Assembly (NCBI RefSeq): GCF_003383615.1
Contig: NZ_QNUL01000004.1
Span: 342,458-406,457 of the forward strand
From: Dyadobacter luteus
GTDB taxonomy: Bacteria > Bacteroidota > Bacteroidia > Cytophagales > Spirosomataceae
Length of the DNA: 64,000 bases
Direction: 5' to 3'
Shown here: piece after piece, positions 7,633-17,300 of the stretch
Layout: each line of letters opens with the position of its first letter
How positions within the stretch are numbered: the stretch's first letter is position 1
Program-made: the position numbers and the translations under genes
The notes under the pieces: generated by a model
The model's input: only the letters and a program-made list of their open reading frames with translations
What the model was told of the DNA's origin: nothing
The model's database searches: none

Positions 7633-10600
7633 TCAATGTACTAACTCTTCAACCATTTGGTTTTTCTCTTCACCTGCATGCCCTTTGAAAGGCCGCGAGA
7701 AGTAGGAGTAGATAGCCGGGATTACATATAGCGTAAGAATTCCGGCGAAAACCAGTCCGCCTACAACAACGATTCCCAGTGACTGGCGGCTTCCTGATGC
7801 TGTTCCCAGCGACAAGGCAATAGGCAGCGTTCCAAAAATCATCGCTAGTGTGGTCATCAGGATCGGACGGAAACGGGAGACGGCAGCCTTTTTAGCTGAT
7901 TCGATAATGCTGTTTCCTTCCTCTTTGCTTTGGTTGGCAAATTCCACAATCAGAATACCATTTTTTGTAATCAGACCAATGAGCATAATGATACCTATCT
8001 GACTGAAAATATTTACGGTTTGGTCTGTAAACCAAAGGCTTAGTAGTGCTCCTGTTAATGCCATAGGAACTGTCAGTAGAATGATGAACGGATCGATCAG
8101 ACTTTCAAACTGTGCAGCAAGAACAAGGTAGATCAGCACAATAGCGAAAATGAATGCGAAGATCAGACTGTCGCTACTTTCGGAATAATCGCGGCTTTGT
8201 CCTGCCAGTGCGGTACTAAATCCCTTCGGAAGCTCTTTTGCCGTGATTATGTCTATCTCCTTTATCGCTTCCCCCAGACTAACGCCTGATGCCGGTGTCG
8301 CTGAAATGGTCGCACTATAAGATTGATTGTAACGGTAAATAGCTGGTGGGCTGATTCCTTCATTAAGTTTTGTAAGGTTATCCAGTGAAACCATTTCTCC
8401 ACTTCCTGATTTCAGATAAAGAGATCTCAGATCATAAGGTGCCGAGCGGTCTTCACGGTCCAGCTGGCCAATGACTTCATACTGACGGTCGTTATGAATA
8501 AAATATCCGTAACGGCGGCTGCTGAGCGCAAGCTGCAGTGTCTGACCGATGGCTTGCGTTGAAATCCCTAGTTGTGCAGCACGTTGACGGTCAATTGATA
8601 TACTGATTTCAGGACGGTTTATCTTAAAATCTGCATCCACGAAGTTGAGCTTTGGATTACTTCCGACGCTGGACATCAGTTTAGGCATTACGTCAATCAA
8701 CTCTTTTAGGCCCGGAGCCTGCACCACGTACTGCACCGGCTGCGTATTACCATACCCGCCGATCGTTGGGGTTTGCACGGGAATGATTAATACATTTCTG
8801 AATCTTGAAGAAGCAGCAACCAGCTTCATGAAGATCTGCTGTTGGGTCAGTCCGCTTTTGCGGTCTTTGGGTTCTTTGAGAAATATCCATTGGAAGCCGC
8901 CATTCACAGGTTGAGCCAGGGTTCCACCAGCTGCCGCTACCGCAGTATAGGTGCGCTCCTGATTCAGATCCGGGATAGAATCACTGATGAAATTCCCGAT
9001 CTCTTTCATGCTTGCCTCCATACTTTCATAGGAAGTTCCCTCGGGTGCCATCACAGCTAGGCCAATCATAGAACGGTCTTCCAATGGCGCCAGTTCTGAA
9101 GGAAGTTTTGGTGCAAGCCAATAAGCCACTCCGAACGAGGCAGCCAGAAGAATAAATCCCAGCCAGCGTACTTTCATAAAAGCTGCCAGAGAATTGCCGT
9201 AAGCATCATTGAGTTTTATAAAATAGGGTTCTGTTTTTTTGTAAAGCCAATTATGAGAAGTCCCCGACTTAAGCAGATAAGCGCTCATCATGGGCGTCAG
9301 CGTCAGGGCTACAAAGGCTGAAATGGATACAGAGCCTGCGACAACGATAGCAAATTCTTTAAACAACCGTCCTGTTAAGCCTCCTAAGAATAAAATGGGA
9401 AGAAATACAGCTACCAGTGTTACTGTGGTAGAAATCACAGCGAAGTAAATCTCTGCCGAGCCCTGCCGGGCGGCCATAATAGGCGAGATGCCTGTTTCAA
9501 CTTTGGCGTATATGTTTTCAAGCACAATAATGGCATCATCTACCACCAGCCCGATGGCAAGAACCAGCCCTAACAGCGTCAGTACATTTATCGAAAAGCC
9601 GGCGATGTACATAATAAAGAATGACGATACGATCGAGACCGGAATGGCTACCAATGGGATGATTGTACTTCGCCAGTCGCGCAGGAAGATGAAAATGATC
9701 AGTGAAACAAGCGCGAAAGCCAGTAGCAGCGTTTCTTCAACTTCTGACAATGAATTTCTTACAGGTACAGTAAAGTCTTTACCAAGAGCGATTTCATATT
9801 CTTTCGGAGCGGTCTTTTTAATTTCCTCAAACCGCTTTTTGAACTCATCTACAATGGCAAGCGAGTTGGCACCACGCTGCGGACTTACGCCGGTACCCAC
9901 ACCGTAATCAGCAGTTTTACCACTATAGATGATCATAGCTGTACGTTCATTCTGAGATGACATAATCGCCTGACCTACATCTTTAAAGCGTACTATCGCG
10001 CCCTCGCTTTCGCGAAGAATCATATTATTAAAGTCATCTTCGGTAACAAGTCTGCCCTGGGTACGTAAGGTCACTTCTGTGCTGGCTCCTTCAATTCTGC
10101 CACTTGGCAGATCGACATTTTCCTTTTGCAAAGCGTTCTGGATATCAATAGGAGTGAGTCCATATGCGGCCAGCTTGACAGGATCCATTCTAAGCCGCAT
10201 AGCGCGCTTACGGCCGGCATAGGAATCCACTAACCGTACACCAGCGATGGACTGCAGTTTTTCTTTTACATTGATGTTTACAAAATCGGTAACATCTTCC
10301 AGACTTTTGGTTTTACTCTGAACTGTGAGAAACACCAGAAAGTCTGCAGGTCCTGCTTTTTCGACAATTGTTGGTTCGATGTCGGTAGGCAACTGCTGGC
10401 GGGATTTGGAAACCTTATCGCGCACATCATTTGCGGCCGCTTCAAGGTCTGCATTTAACTCAAATTCGACAGTTATGATGCTGACCTGTTCACGGGAAGT
10501 GGATGATACCGAGCGTATACCATTAGCTTCGGCTATCGCTTCTTCGAGTGGCTTGGTAACCTGTGAGGCGATGATATCCGCGCTCGCTCCCGGGTAAACG

Positions 10601-10749
10601 GTTGTGACCATTACAATAGGGGAATCAGTTACAGGATACTCCCTGGTTCCCAGGAAGGTGTAACCTACAATCCCGAAAAGTACGAGCAGTACGGACATAA
10701 CCCCGGCCATAACAGGCCGGGAAATGCTTGTTTGTGAAATAGAACTCAT
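7633..10749 (-). CDS. RND efflux pump permease (HAE-1/AcrB type)
   Basis: 1038 aa, full length for a hydrophobe/amphiphile RND pump. Twelve-helix pattern with two large periplasmic loops. The proton-relay helix carries GLVVDDAIIVLENI near residue 400, with the paired Asp expected in TM4. The N-terminal helix (ISRPVMAGVMSVLLVLFGIVGY) and the QVTKPLEEAIAEANGI and TREYPVTDSPIV segments are family signatures. It takes substrate from the periplasm or inner membrane and passes it, with the adaptor encoded upstream and the TolC-like protein downstream, out of the cell. Substrate class is not readable; the Asp pair argues against a degenerate pump. Confidence 0.96.
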   Translation of the reverse strand: MSSISQTSISRPVMAGVMSVLLVLFGIVGYTFLGTREYPVTDSPIVMVTTVYPGASADIIASQVTKPLEEAIAEANGIRSVSSTSREQVSIITVEFELNADLEAAANDVRDKVSKSRQQLPTDIEPTIVEKAGPADFLVFLTVQSKTKSLEDVTDFVNINVKEKLQSIAGVRLVDSYAGRKRAMRLRMDPVKLAAYGLTPIDIQNALQKENVDLPSGRIEGASTEVTLRTQGRLVTEDDFNNMILRESEGAIVRFKDVGQAIMSSQNERTAMIIYSGKTADYGVGTGVSPQRGANSLAIVDEFKKRFEEIKKTAPKEYEIALGKDFTVPVRNSLSEVEETLLLAFALVSLIIFIFLRDWRSTIIPLVAIPVSIVSSFFIMYIAGFSINVLTLLGLVLAIGLVVDDAIIVLENIYAKVETGISPIMAARQGSAEIYFAVISTTVTLVAVFLPILFLGGLTGRLFKEFAIVVAGSVSISAFVALTLTPMMSAYLLKSGTSHNWLYKKTEPYFIKLNDAYGNSLAAFMKVRWLGFILLAASFGVAYWLAPKLPSELAPLEDRSMIGLAVMAPEGTSYESMEASMKEIGNFISDSIPDLNQERTYTAVAAAGGTLAQPVNGGFQWIFLKEPKDRKSGLTQQQIFMKLVAASSRFRNVLIIPVQTPTIGGYGNTQPVQYVVQAPGLKELIDVMPKLMSSVGSNPKLNFVDADFKINRPEISISIDRQRAAQLGISTQAIGQTLQLALSSRRYGYFIHNDRQYEVIGQLDREDRSAPYDLRSLYLKSGSGEMVSLDNLTKLNEGISPPAIYRYNQSYSATISATPASGVSLGEAIKEIDIITAKELPKGFSTALAGQSRDYSESSDSLIFAFIFAIVLIYLVLAAQFESLIDPFIILLTVPMALTGALLSLWFTDQTVNIFSQIGIIMLIGLITKNGILIVEFANQSKEEGNSIIESAKKAAVSRFRPILMTTLAMIFGTLPIALSLGTASGSRQSLGIVVVGGLVFAGILTLYVIPAIYSYFSRPFKGHAGEEKNQMVEELVH

Positions 10750-10911
10750 TTTTTTACTAGCTATCGGCTTTCAACGAGCTGCTGTCAGCCTTGGGGTTGA
10801 TTTCAAATTTGGTGTTGTATTGCTGATAAACACGAGATTATCAGCTCTGTATTGTACATTAGTCGGAACAGTAATGTTTTCTGTTAGTCAGCTATTTGAA
10901 GGTGTTTAATA

Positions 10912-11988
10912 CTATTTAACGCTCACCAGTTGTATCTGCGCATCAGGGCTGAGCCTAAGCATATTGCTGGTGATAAGCGTATCGCCTTTCGCTAATCCGC
11001 TGACTACGTTTACGGTAGCGGCGTTGCGCTGACCAATCTGTATGCTTTTCAGACTTGCTTTGCCTGCGTTTGCAACAAAAACACTGTAGCCGTCAGAAGA
11101 TGGAATCAGCGCCTGATTCGGTATCATTAGAGCGTTACCGGTAGTGTTTAAACGTAAGGTGAGGCGAGCGCTCTGGCCTGGTAGTAGTTCGTGGCTTGCA
11201 TTATCGCCAACTGCACGTATTAGCAAGGTTCTGGTTTTGGGATCCAAAGCTGACTCATGAGCGATGATTCTTGCGCTTTGAATTTTCTCATTGGATTCTA
11301 CCTGATACTGTACCGGATCCCCGTTCTTCAAAGTGTAGGCGTGTTTTTCAGGTACTGCAAAGTCTATTTTTAGCTTGCTGTTGTCTGTAAGCTGAACCAG
11401 CGGCGTTCCAGGCGACACATATGCACCTGTGTATACGTTCACTATTCCCAAGTGACCGCTAAAAGGCGCTCTGATGCTTGTTTTGGCAATATTGACCTTC
11501 AGCTGCTGGATTTTTGACTGAACTACTTTCAGATTAGTAAAGGCCTGATCATAATCTTGTTGCACGGCGGCTTCCCGGTCGACGAGGTCTTTTAATCTGC
11601 TTTCATTGAGTAAGACAAATTTTTCCTGCTGTTTTAATTGTTCGAGTTCTGCCAGCAAATCGGCATCATCCAGTTTAAAAAGCAATGCTCCCGTATTGAC
11701 AAACTTACCCTCTGCTGCATGAACAGCAATCACTTTTCTGTTTAACTCACTCATAATGCTTACCTGCTGATAGGCCATCAGTGTACCGGAAACCACCATT
11801 TCTTCATTTAGCGCACCGGAAGTAATAATTTGACCGTCAACGGGTATGCCTTGCGACTGTGGTTTTATCTCAGGCTTTTGTGGTGTTGTATCTTTTGAAC
11901 TGTACGCTTTTAAGAGCACACTTCCTGTTATCAGGCCTGCTATGATGAGCCCTGACACGATTTTTGCGGATTGTATTGTCCTTTTCAT
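10912..11988 (-). CDS. RND efflux periplasmic adaptor (membrane fusion protein)
   Basis: 358 aa. An N-terminal hydrophobic segment (GLIIAGLITGSVLLKAYS) anchors or exports the protein. Lipoyl half-motifs (VIAVHAAEGKFVNTGALLF and SIRAPFSGHLGIVNVYTGAY) flank a short alpha-hairpin (~110-150), followed by beta-barrel and membrane-proximal domains ending near residue 355. This is the HlyD/AcrA fold that links pump and outer-membrane channel. First structural gene after arsR, with a palindromic candidate operator in its leader region. Confidence 0.94.
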   Translation of the reverse strand: MKRTIQSAKIVSGLIIAGLITGSVLLKAYSSKDTTPQKPEIKPQSQGIPVDGQIITSGALNEEMVVSGTLMAYQQVSIMSELNRKVIAVHAAEGKFVNTGALLFKLDDADLLAELEQLKQQEKFVLLNESRLKDLVDREAAVQQDYDQAFTNLKVVQSKIQQLKVNIAKTSIRAPFSGHLGIVNVYTGAYVSPGTPLVQLTDNSKLKIDFAVPEKHAYTLKNGDPVQYQVESNEKIQSARIIAHESALDPKTRTLLIRAVGDNASHELLPGQSARLTLRLNTTGNALMIPNQALIPSSDGYSVFVANAGKASLKSIQIGQRNAATVNVVSGLAKGDTLITSNMLRLSPDAQIQLVSVK

Positions 11989-12009
11989 GAATTGATTTAT
12001 TTAAATATT

Positions 12010-12131
12010 TGAATATATGTAATAGGAGTGATGCTTCATTTTCACTTTGCTGCTGTAGTGTAAGTGGTTACTCAACCGATGATGTAACCAAGAGTTATTA
12101 AATTGATATATTCAAATGTTTCGATATATCA
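12010..12131. promoter_or_regulatory. Candidate ArsR operators upstream of the efflux genes
   Basis: TGATATAT (12104-12111) and ATATATCA (12124-12131) form a perfect inverted repeat around TCAAATGTTTCG. The motif TTTGAATATA at 12010-12019 reappears inverted as TATATTCAAA at 12107-12116. AT-rich imperfect palindromes of this kind are typical ArsR/SmtB targets; both lie between arsR and the adaptor start. Assignment to this ArsR is inference. Confidence 0.45.
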
Positions 12132-12143
12132 GTTTAAAAAATT

Positions 12144-12419
12144 TTAGCTTTTAAGTGTATTTAAAAAATTAACGTACTCATCAAGTACTGTTTTATTGAG
12201 TCTGTATTTTACGTTTCTTCCTTCTTTTCCTGCTATGATCAGATCCGCATCCGCAAGCTGTTTAACGTGGTGTGAAATGGAAGGTTGTGCCAGGTCAATA
12301 AAATCGGATATCTCATGACAGTACAAACAATCTTCTTTTTCACGAAGCTGTTTTAGAATGGTAATCCTGCTCGGGTCGCTCAACGCTTTGGAAATTCTCT
12401 CCACTTTGCGAACATCCAT
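12144..12419 (-). CDS. ArsR/SmtB family transcriptional repressor
   Basis: 91 aa, standard size. Winged helix with the recognition segment LAQPSISHHVKQLADADLI and the wing GKEGRNVKYRLN. Just before the recognition helix is C31-L-Y-C34-H35, a CxxC-H cluster where metal- or thiol-sensing ArsR proteins carry the alpha-3 site (usually CxC), so a metal or redox input is possible. It is the promoter-proximal gene of the RND cluster, 155 bp before the adaptor, and presumably represses it. Confidence 0.92.
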   Translation of the reverse strand: MDVRKVERISKALSDPSRITILKQLREKEDCLYCHEISDFIDLAQPSISHHVKQLADADLIIAGKEGRNVKYRLNKTVLDEYVNFLNTLKS

Positions 12420-12634
12420 GATTCTTATTTATTGATGAATATAAATGTATTGATGTATCTGAATTAGCTGTACTACAAATCGGTATTCAAAAAGATTCCC
12501 TGTTTTGAAAAATATTTAACAAATCTTAATTTCTTGGTTGATTTAGTTATGGAATGGCAGCCAATAGGTTTACACTTCTAGCAGATTATTGAAGGTTTTA
12601 CTTTATCTTTTGGCAGAAAAATAACCTTAGTATA

Positions 12635-13198
12635 ATGATACAAGACGGTATTGCTGGACAGCTTATAGCGCTTGCTGAAAATGATTTAAGGGTCAGGGAA
12701 ATACTTTTGACCGAGAACAGTTTGTCGAAAGGGTACAATCCTAAAATGGAACAAGTTCACAGACAAAATGCAGCTCAGCTCAGAGTTATCATTTCACAAA
12801 TTGGCTGGCCGACACAGGCCAGAGTAGGAGAAAAGGCTAGTGATGCCGCCTGACTCATCGCCCAGCATTCGATCGGAGAAGCAGATTTTATGAGGTATTG
12901 TTATAGTCTGATGCTCGAATCGGCATCAGATGTTAATTCTCAGAATCTTGCTTATTTACATGACCGGATCTGTTTTTTTGAGCAGAAACCTCAAAGGTTT
13001 GGTACTCAGTACGACAACGGAAATATGTATCCGGTTGAAAATGCAGCGGAGCTTAACACGCTCAGAGCGCAGATGCAATTGCCAGCTGTTGAGCCAGATA
13101 GAATTGTGGATGCAGGGTCTGTGAAGCAGATGTACTCAGATACACTGGAAAGTGATTCTGATTTTCAGTTATGGCGGCGTCAGGCAGGATGGATATGA
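12635..13198 (+). pseudogene. DUF6624 family gene with an in-frame stop (Trp codon 73 to TGA)
   Basis: Codons 1-72 and the frame after the TGA at 12851-12853 join without any shift into one 187-residue protein. The stop falls in GEKASDAA*LIAQHSIGE; the intact paralogue at 18399 has ANSALFLVIQHADLP at the same place, and other family members as I remember them have Trp, so a single TGG-to-TGA change explains it. The downstream part (YLHDRICFFEQKPQRFGTQYD) also matches the paralogue (LEDRVALGEKRLQIYGSQI). No signal peptide. Unless the stop is a sequencing error, the product is a truncated 72-aa peptide. The role of DUF6624 is unknown. Confidence 0.75.
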
Positions 13199-13221
13199 AT
13201 GGTATTCGCGAAGCTTTTGCT

Positions 13222-13497
13222 ATGAGGCTGTAATTGTTGAATTTGAAAACAGCAGCAACACTTAAGAAGACAGATTCTCTGCAATATATTTTTCGGTATG
13301 AGGATTCTTATTTTAATGATTCTAACTGCCTTGCTATAAGTCTATCATTATCAAGAGTACGTCAGGAATACCCTTCCGAGGTACTCTTTCCTTTCTTCTT
13401 TGGTTTACTTTCAGAAGGGATCAACAAGCAGACGCAATGCCGTTTACTTCGTATAGATTAAAATGACCTTTTTGGTCTTTTTCTCGCTACAGCAAAA
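13222..13497 (+). pseudogene. Remnant of a HipS / HipA N-terminal-domain toxin subunit
   Basis: The frame contains YIFRYEDSYFNDS, LAISLSLSRV, LFPFFFGLLSEGINKQTQCR and RID, the hallmark of the HipA N-terminal (couple_hipA) domain found as a separate ~110-aa subunit in HipBST-like modules. The frame is stopped by TAA at 13459, but the codons beyond (NDLFGLFLATAK) still match the family, so a GAA-to-TAA change is likely. A second stop, TAA at 13231, lies three codons after the natural-looking ATG 13222. Neither a HipB antitoxin nor the HipT/HipA kinase is nearby. A dead, orphan toxin-antitoxin piece. Confidence 0.7.
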
Positions 13498-13507
13498 ATG
13501 TCGCTTC

Positions 13508-13957
13508 TTAACGCGTTTTTCCACTTGGCTTTCCTACCCCTGTGTTAATCAGTGGCAGAAGGCTCTCTATAATGTAATCTGCCCATGCGTTAGAGCAGGC
13601 TGAGAAGCACTCCAGATCAGGCGTCAGGCCGATATGCGTAAAACGGATTTCAGTCTGGTTTCCCTTTGGTGTTATATCAAAAACGATGTAAGTATTGAGC
13701 CATTCCTTTTTATCGTTGACAAAGTTGATCATACTCTCTGTTACGAGCCATACGATTTTTTTGTCCGGCAGAAGCTCGGTTATCGTTTGGGCTGAAACAT
13801 GTACTTCTCCAAAATATACCGTGAATGTATCATTCATATTGCGGGACCGGCCCTGTAGGTCTGATGTCCACCAGGACGCTACATTGTTTATGCAGTCAAA
13901 CGCTACATGTGATGGGGCGTCGGCAAGAATAGTGATAGAGTACGCTTCTTTTTTCAT
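13508..13957 (-). CDS. SRPBCC (START-like/AHSA1) domain protein
   Basis: 149 aa, one domain. The pattern of a strand (YSITILADAPSHVAFDCIN), the WWTSDLQG turn, and the C-terminal helix (WADYIIESLLPLI) fits the Bet v1-like SRPBCC fold of the Aha1/polyketide-cyclase group, a hydrophobic-ligand cavity with no set catalytic residues. DPSHVAF-type helix and the FTHIGL strand are usual. Not in an operon: it converges on the HipS remnant and diverges from the sensor-regulator gene. Ligand unknown. Confidence 0.85.
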   Translation of the reverse strand: MKKEAYSITILADAPSHVAFDCINNVASWWTSDLQGRSRNMNDTFTVYFGEVHVSAQTITELLPDKKIVWLVTESMINFVNDKKEWLNTYIVFDITPKGNQTEIRFTHIGLTPDLECFSACSNAWADYIIESLLPLINTGVGKPSGKTR

Positions 13958-14109
13958 GTTGTGTCAACGTTTGAAACTATACAAATATAGATCCCCGGCA
14001 TTCAATGAAGCAGGGGGAAAACAGACATTCAGGTGGGTGTTTCCGGACAAAATTTGGCAGATAAACAGAAAGGTTAACAAATTGAAAGCAAAGTCGATAC
14101 TATATGTTG

Positions 14110-14146
14110 ATATTCTATAGAATAAAATCTATTTTATATAGAATAT
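14110..14146. repeat. AT-rich inverted repeat upstream of the hybrid sensor gene
   Basis: ATATTCTATA (14110-14119) and TATAGAATAT (14137-14146) are exact inverted copies 17 bp apart; the left copy lies inside a perfect 14-bp palindrome, TATTCTATAGAATA (14111-14124). The gap between the SRPBCC and sensor genes (13958-14302) holds no gene. The repeat could be a regulator site about 160 bp before the GTG start. Confidence 0.4.
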
Positions 14147-14302
14147 TGAGATGGGTCGCTTATTCGACGTGGGTGAAAATTTTGTCATTAAGGTGTGTTA
14201 TTTTGTCAATTTGCTGAATATATGGATAATGTGATCGATTCATCACTATGTTTGCTCATGAATTAGTTATCGAAATATTTTGATAACAAAACTACCTTTT
14301 CT

Positions 14303-17300
14303 GTGATACCTACTGCTTTATTTCGCCTGGTATTTCTTATCCTCTTATGTTTCTATTGTGCTGATTCGGTTAGGTCGCAGGCCTTCCGGAATCTGTCAGG
14401 AACAGAAGGTGCATCTATGTCAAATGCCAAAGCCGTGGTGCAGGACAAACAGGGATTTATGTGGTTTGCCACCTATGCCGGTTTGTTTCGCTACGATTCC
14501 CATACTTTGAAACAGTATCTACACAGTGCTGCTGATGCCAGATCGGTATCTTCTGATATGCTCAGTGCAGTCTTTTCTGATTCAAAAGGGGACTTGTGGG
14601 TGGGTAGCAGTGGAGGACTTGACCGTTATAACCGCGAAACGGATGACTTCACACACATCGATCATAATTTGCCAAATACAAATCCTGAACGCAATAACCA
14701 GATTTACTTTATATCTGAAGACCGCGAACATCATATCATAGTTGGTACACCATTCGGGTTGAACAAAATAGTTGTAGAAAAAAGCGGAGCAAAAGTTACC
14801 TATATCCTGCATCGTGTGTTCGAAGGGCCTAGTCAGGATATTGTCTCGGTGAGCCAGACCAGGGCAGGGGAGTTTTGGGCAGGAAGCCTTAACGGATTGG
14901 TGCACGTGCCTGCCCGGGGAGGCAAACCAAGGTTGCTCCGCATTAATTCTTCAAATAAATCACCGCTGGTCAATCAGTTTCCTACTCAATATCTGGACGA
15001 TCATAATATTATCTGGCTGGGCCCTGCCTCAGGAGGGATTGTGCAGTTTGATATCGCTACAGAGATGTTCCGTCCGATGGCCGACTTTACGGATCCTGAG
15101 GGGAACCTGCCCGTAGTGAGCAGTATTGTTGCCGATGGCAGTGGGAAGCTATGGATGGCGACACATTCGGGCCTTGCCTTATTTGACCCCGTCAGCAGGA
15201 AATCTGTCTGGTATAGAAATCAACCCGGCAATATTTACAGTCTTGCAGACAATCGTATCCAAACCATGTGTCTGGATCGCCAGGGAGGCGTGTGGCTTGG
15301 AACCCATTATTTCGGAATCAGTAACTTCTATCCGAATGCTCCGCGTTTTCTACCCTGGCCATTTACAGCAAATGGTATTTCCGATGTAAGATATGCCAAT
15401 TCGTGGATGGGATTAAGCAAAGACGGCGAACTTTGGGTGATCGGAAAGGATCAAAAGAAGTTGCATTTTTTTGATCCTGATGGTATCACTGCTCAGTCTT
15501 ATGATCTGCGGCTAAAATCATCCACTGATTATTACCGCTTCTATATTGACGGAGATGATATGCTATGGGCCGCAGGCAATTCTATGCTTACGAGCTATAA
15601 CCTGAAAACCTACGCCTACCAGAATTATCCCACAGCGATTGAAGGTCAGCAGGAACTCGAAGACGGCAGAGTACACGATATGCTTGAAGATAGTCAAGGC
15701 AGATTCTGGTTGATAGGCACATTCGGAGCACTGCTTTTTAACAAAGAAACCGGACGGTTCAAAAAACACAGATCAGTAAGTTATGCCCATAGTGTTCTTG
15801 AAGATTCTCACAAGAATATCTGGGTAGGTGGTGGCGATGAGGCCTACGTGCTGAAATCAGATACAGCAGATTTTGAAATGTTGGTCACCGACAAAAGCAG
15901 GGGTGCTGGTAACTTTGCCTCTGTGTGGAAGTTAGCTGAGGACAAGTCAGGCAGGATATGGGCCGTTACCCGGCAGGGATTACAATATTACGACTCTAAA
16001 TCCGGTCAGTTTAAATTAGATCAGAGAGTAGGCCTTTCCAAAATTGAGGATATACAAATTGATCATGGAGGCTATTTGTGGCTGGCTACCGAAGCTGCTT
16101 TAACCAGATATCATCCTGATAAAATGTCTTTGCAGACCTACAGTTATCAGGATGGTCTTCCATTCAACGGAATTTCACGCCCTGCTTCCAGTGTTCAGCT
16201 TAATACAGGAAAATTATATTTTACGACAAACAAAGGAATTTTTCAATTCTCACCTAATGAGTTTAAAGTGCGAAGCAGCGTTTCGCCAGTCATTTTTACA
16301 TCTTTGAAATTATCAGATCGGCTTGTCAAAGCAGATGATGAAACAGGCATTCTTTCCAAAACCCTGGATAAGACGTCAAGTATCACTTTGAAGCATGATC
16401 AGAATATATTCTCTGTCGATTTTGCGCTACTGAGCTTTCCCAGATCTGAAAGGAACCGGTATGCCTATAAGCTTGAAGGTTTTGATGACAACTGGACCTA
16501 CACCAATAAGCAGTCTGTTACCTATATGAACCTGCCGCCGGGTAGTTACGTACTAACCATAAGCGCTTCCAACGGAGACGGCTACTGGATGAAAACAACC
16601 AGACAGCTGAATATCCGGGTGCTTCCTCCTTGGTGGTTATCCTGGTATGCATATGGGGCTTATTTGCTAATTGCTGCCGCAAGTATATTTTTGATAACCC
16701 GCTTTCTTTGGCTACGGACAACGCTGAGAAAGGAGAACGAATTTTACCAGGCCAAGCTCGACTTTTTCACAAACATTTCTCACGAGATACGTACGCATTT
16801 GTCTCTGATCATTGGTCCTTTGGAAAAAGCCTATGGCTCGATTACGGAAAATACCACGACAAAGAAGCATCTGAATTATGCACGCGACAACTCTGGTAAA
16901 CTGATGCAGTTAGTAGATGAGCTTCTTGATTTTCGTAAAATTCAGAATGGGAGTGTCAGGCTTCAGGTTCATCAGTACAATCTTGTCAAAATCTTAAAAA
17001 GCGTACTCTCGTCTTTTGAGCACCTGGCTGCCGAAAAAGGAATCAGCACAAGTTTTAATTACCCTGACGGTTTGCCGGGACTATGGTTTGATCTGAGTCA
17101 GCTGCAGAAGGTATTTTATAATCTTTTAAGTAACGCATACAAATTTACAGCTGAGACAGGACATGTGTCCGTAGATATTACTCAACTGGCAGATCAGGTC
17201 TTTGTCAGTGTTACAGATAACGGGAAAGGTATTGCCGAAAAGGACCTGGCGCACTTGTTTACAAACTTCTTTCAGGCAGCCGGCAGCAGCTCACAGAAAG

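Noticed and set aside
9488..9907. 139-codon frame opposite the RND pump gene
   Set aside because: It is antisense to a highly conserved coding region and low in complexity; a shadow frame.
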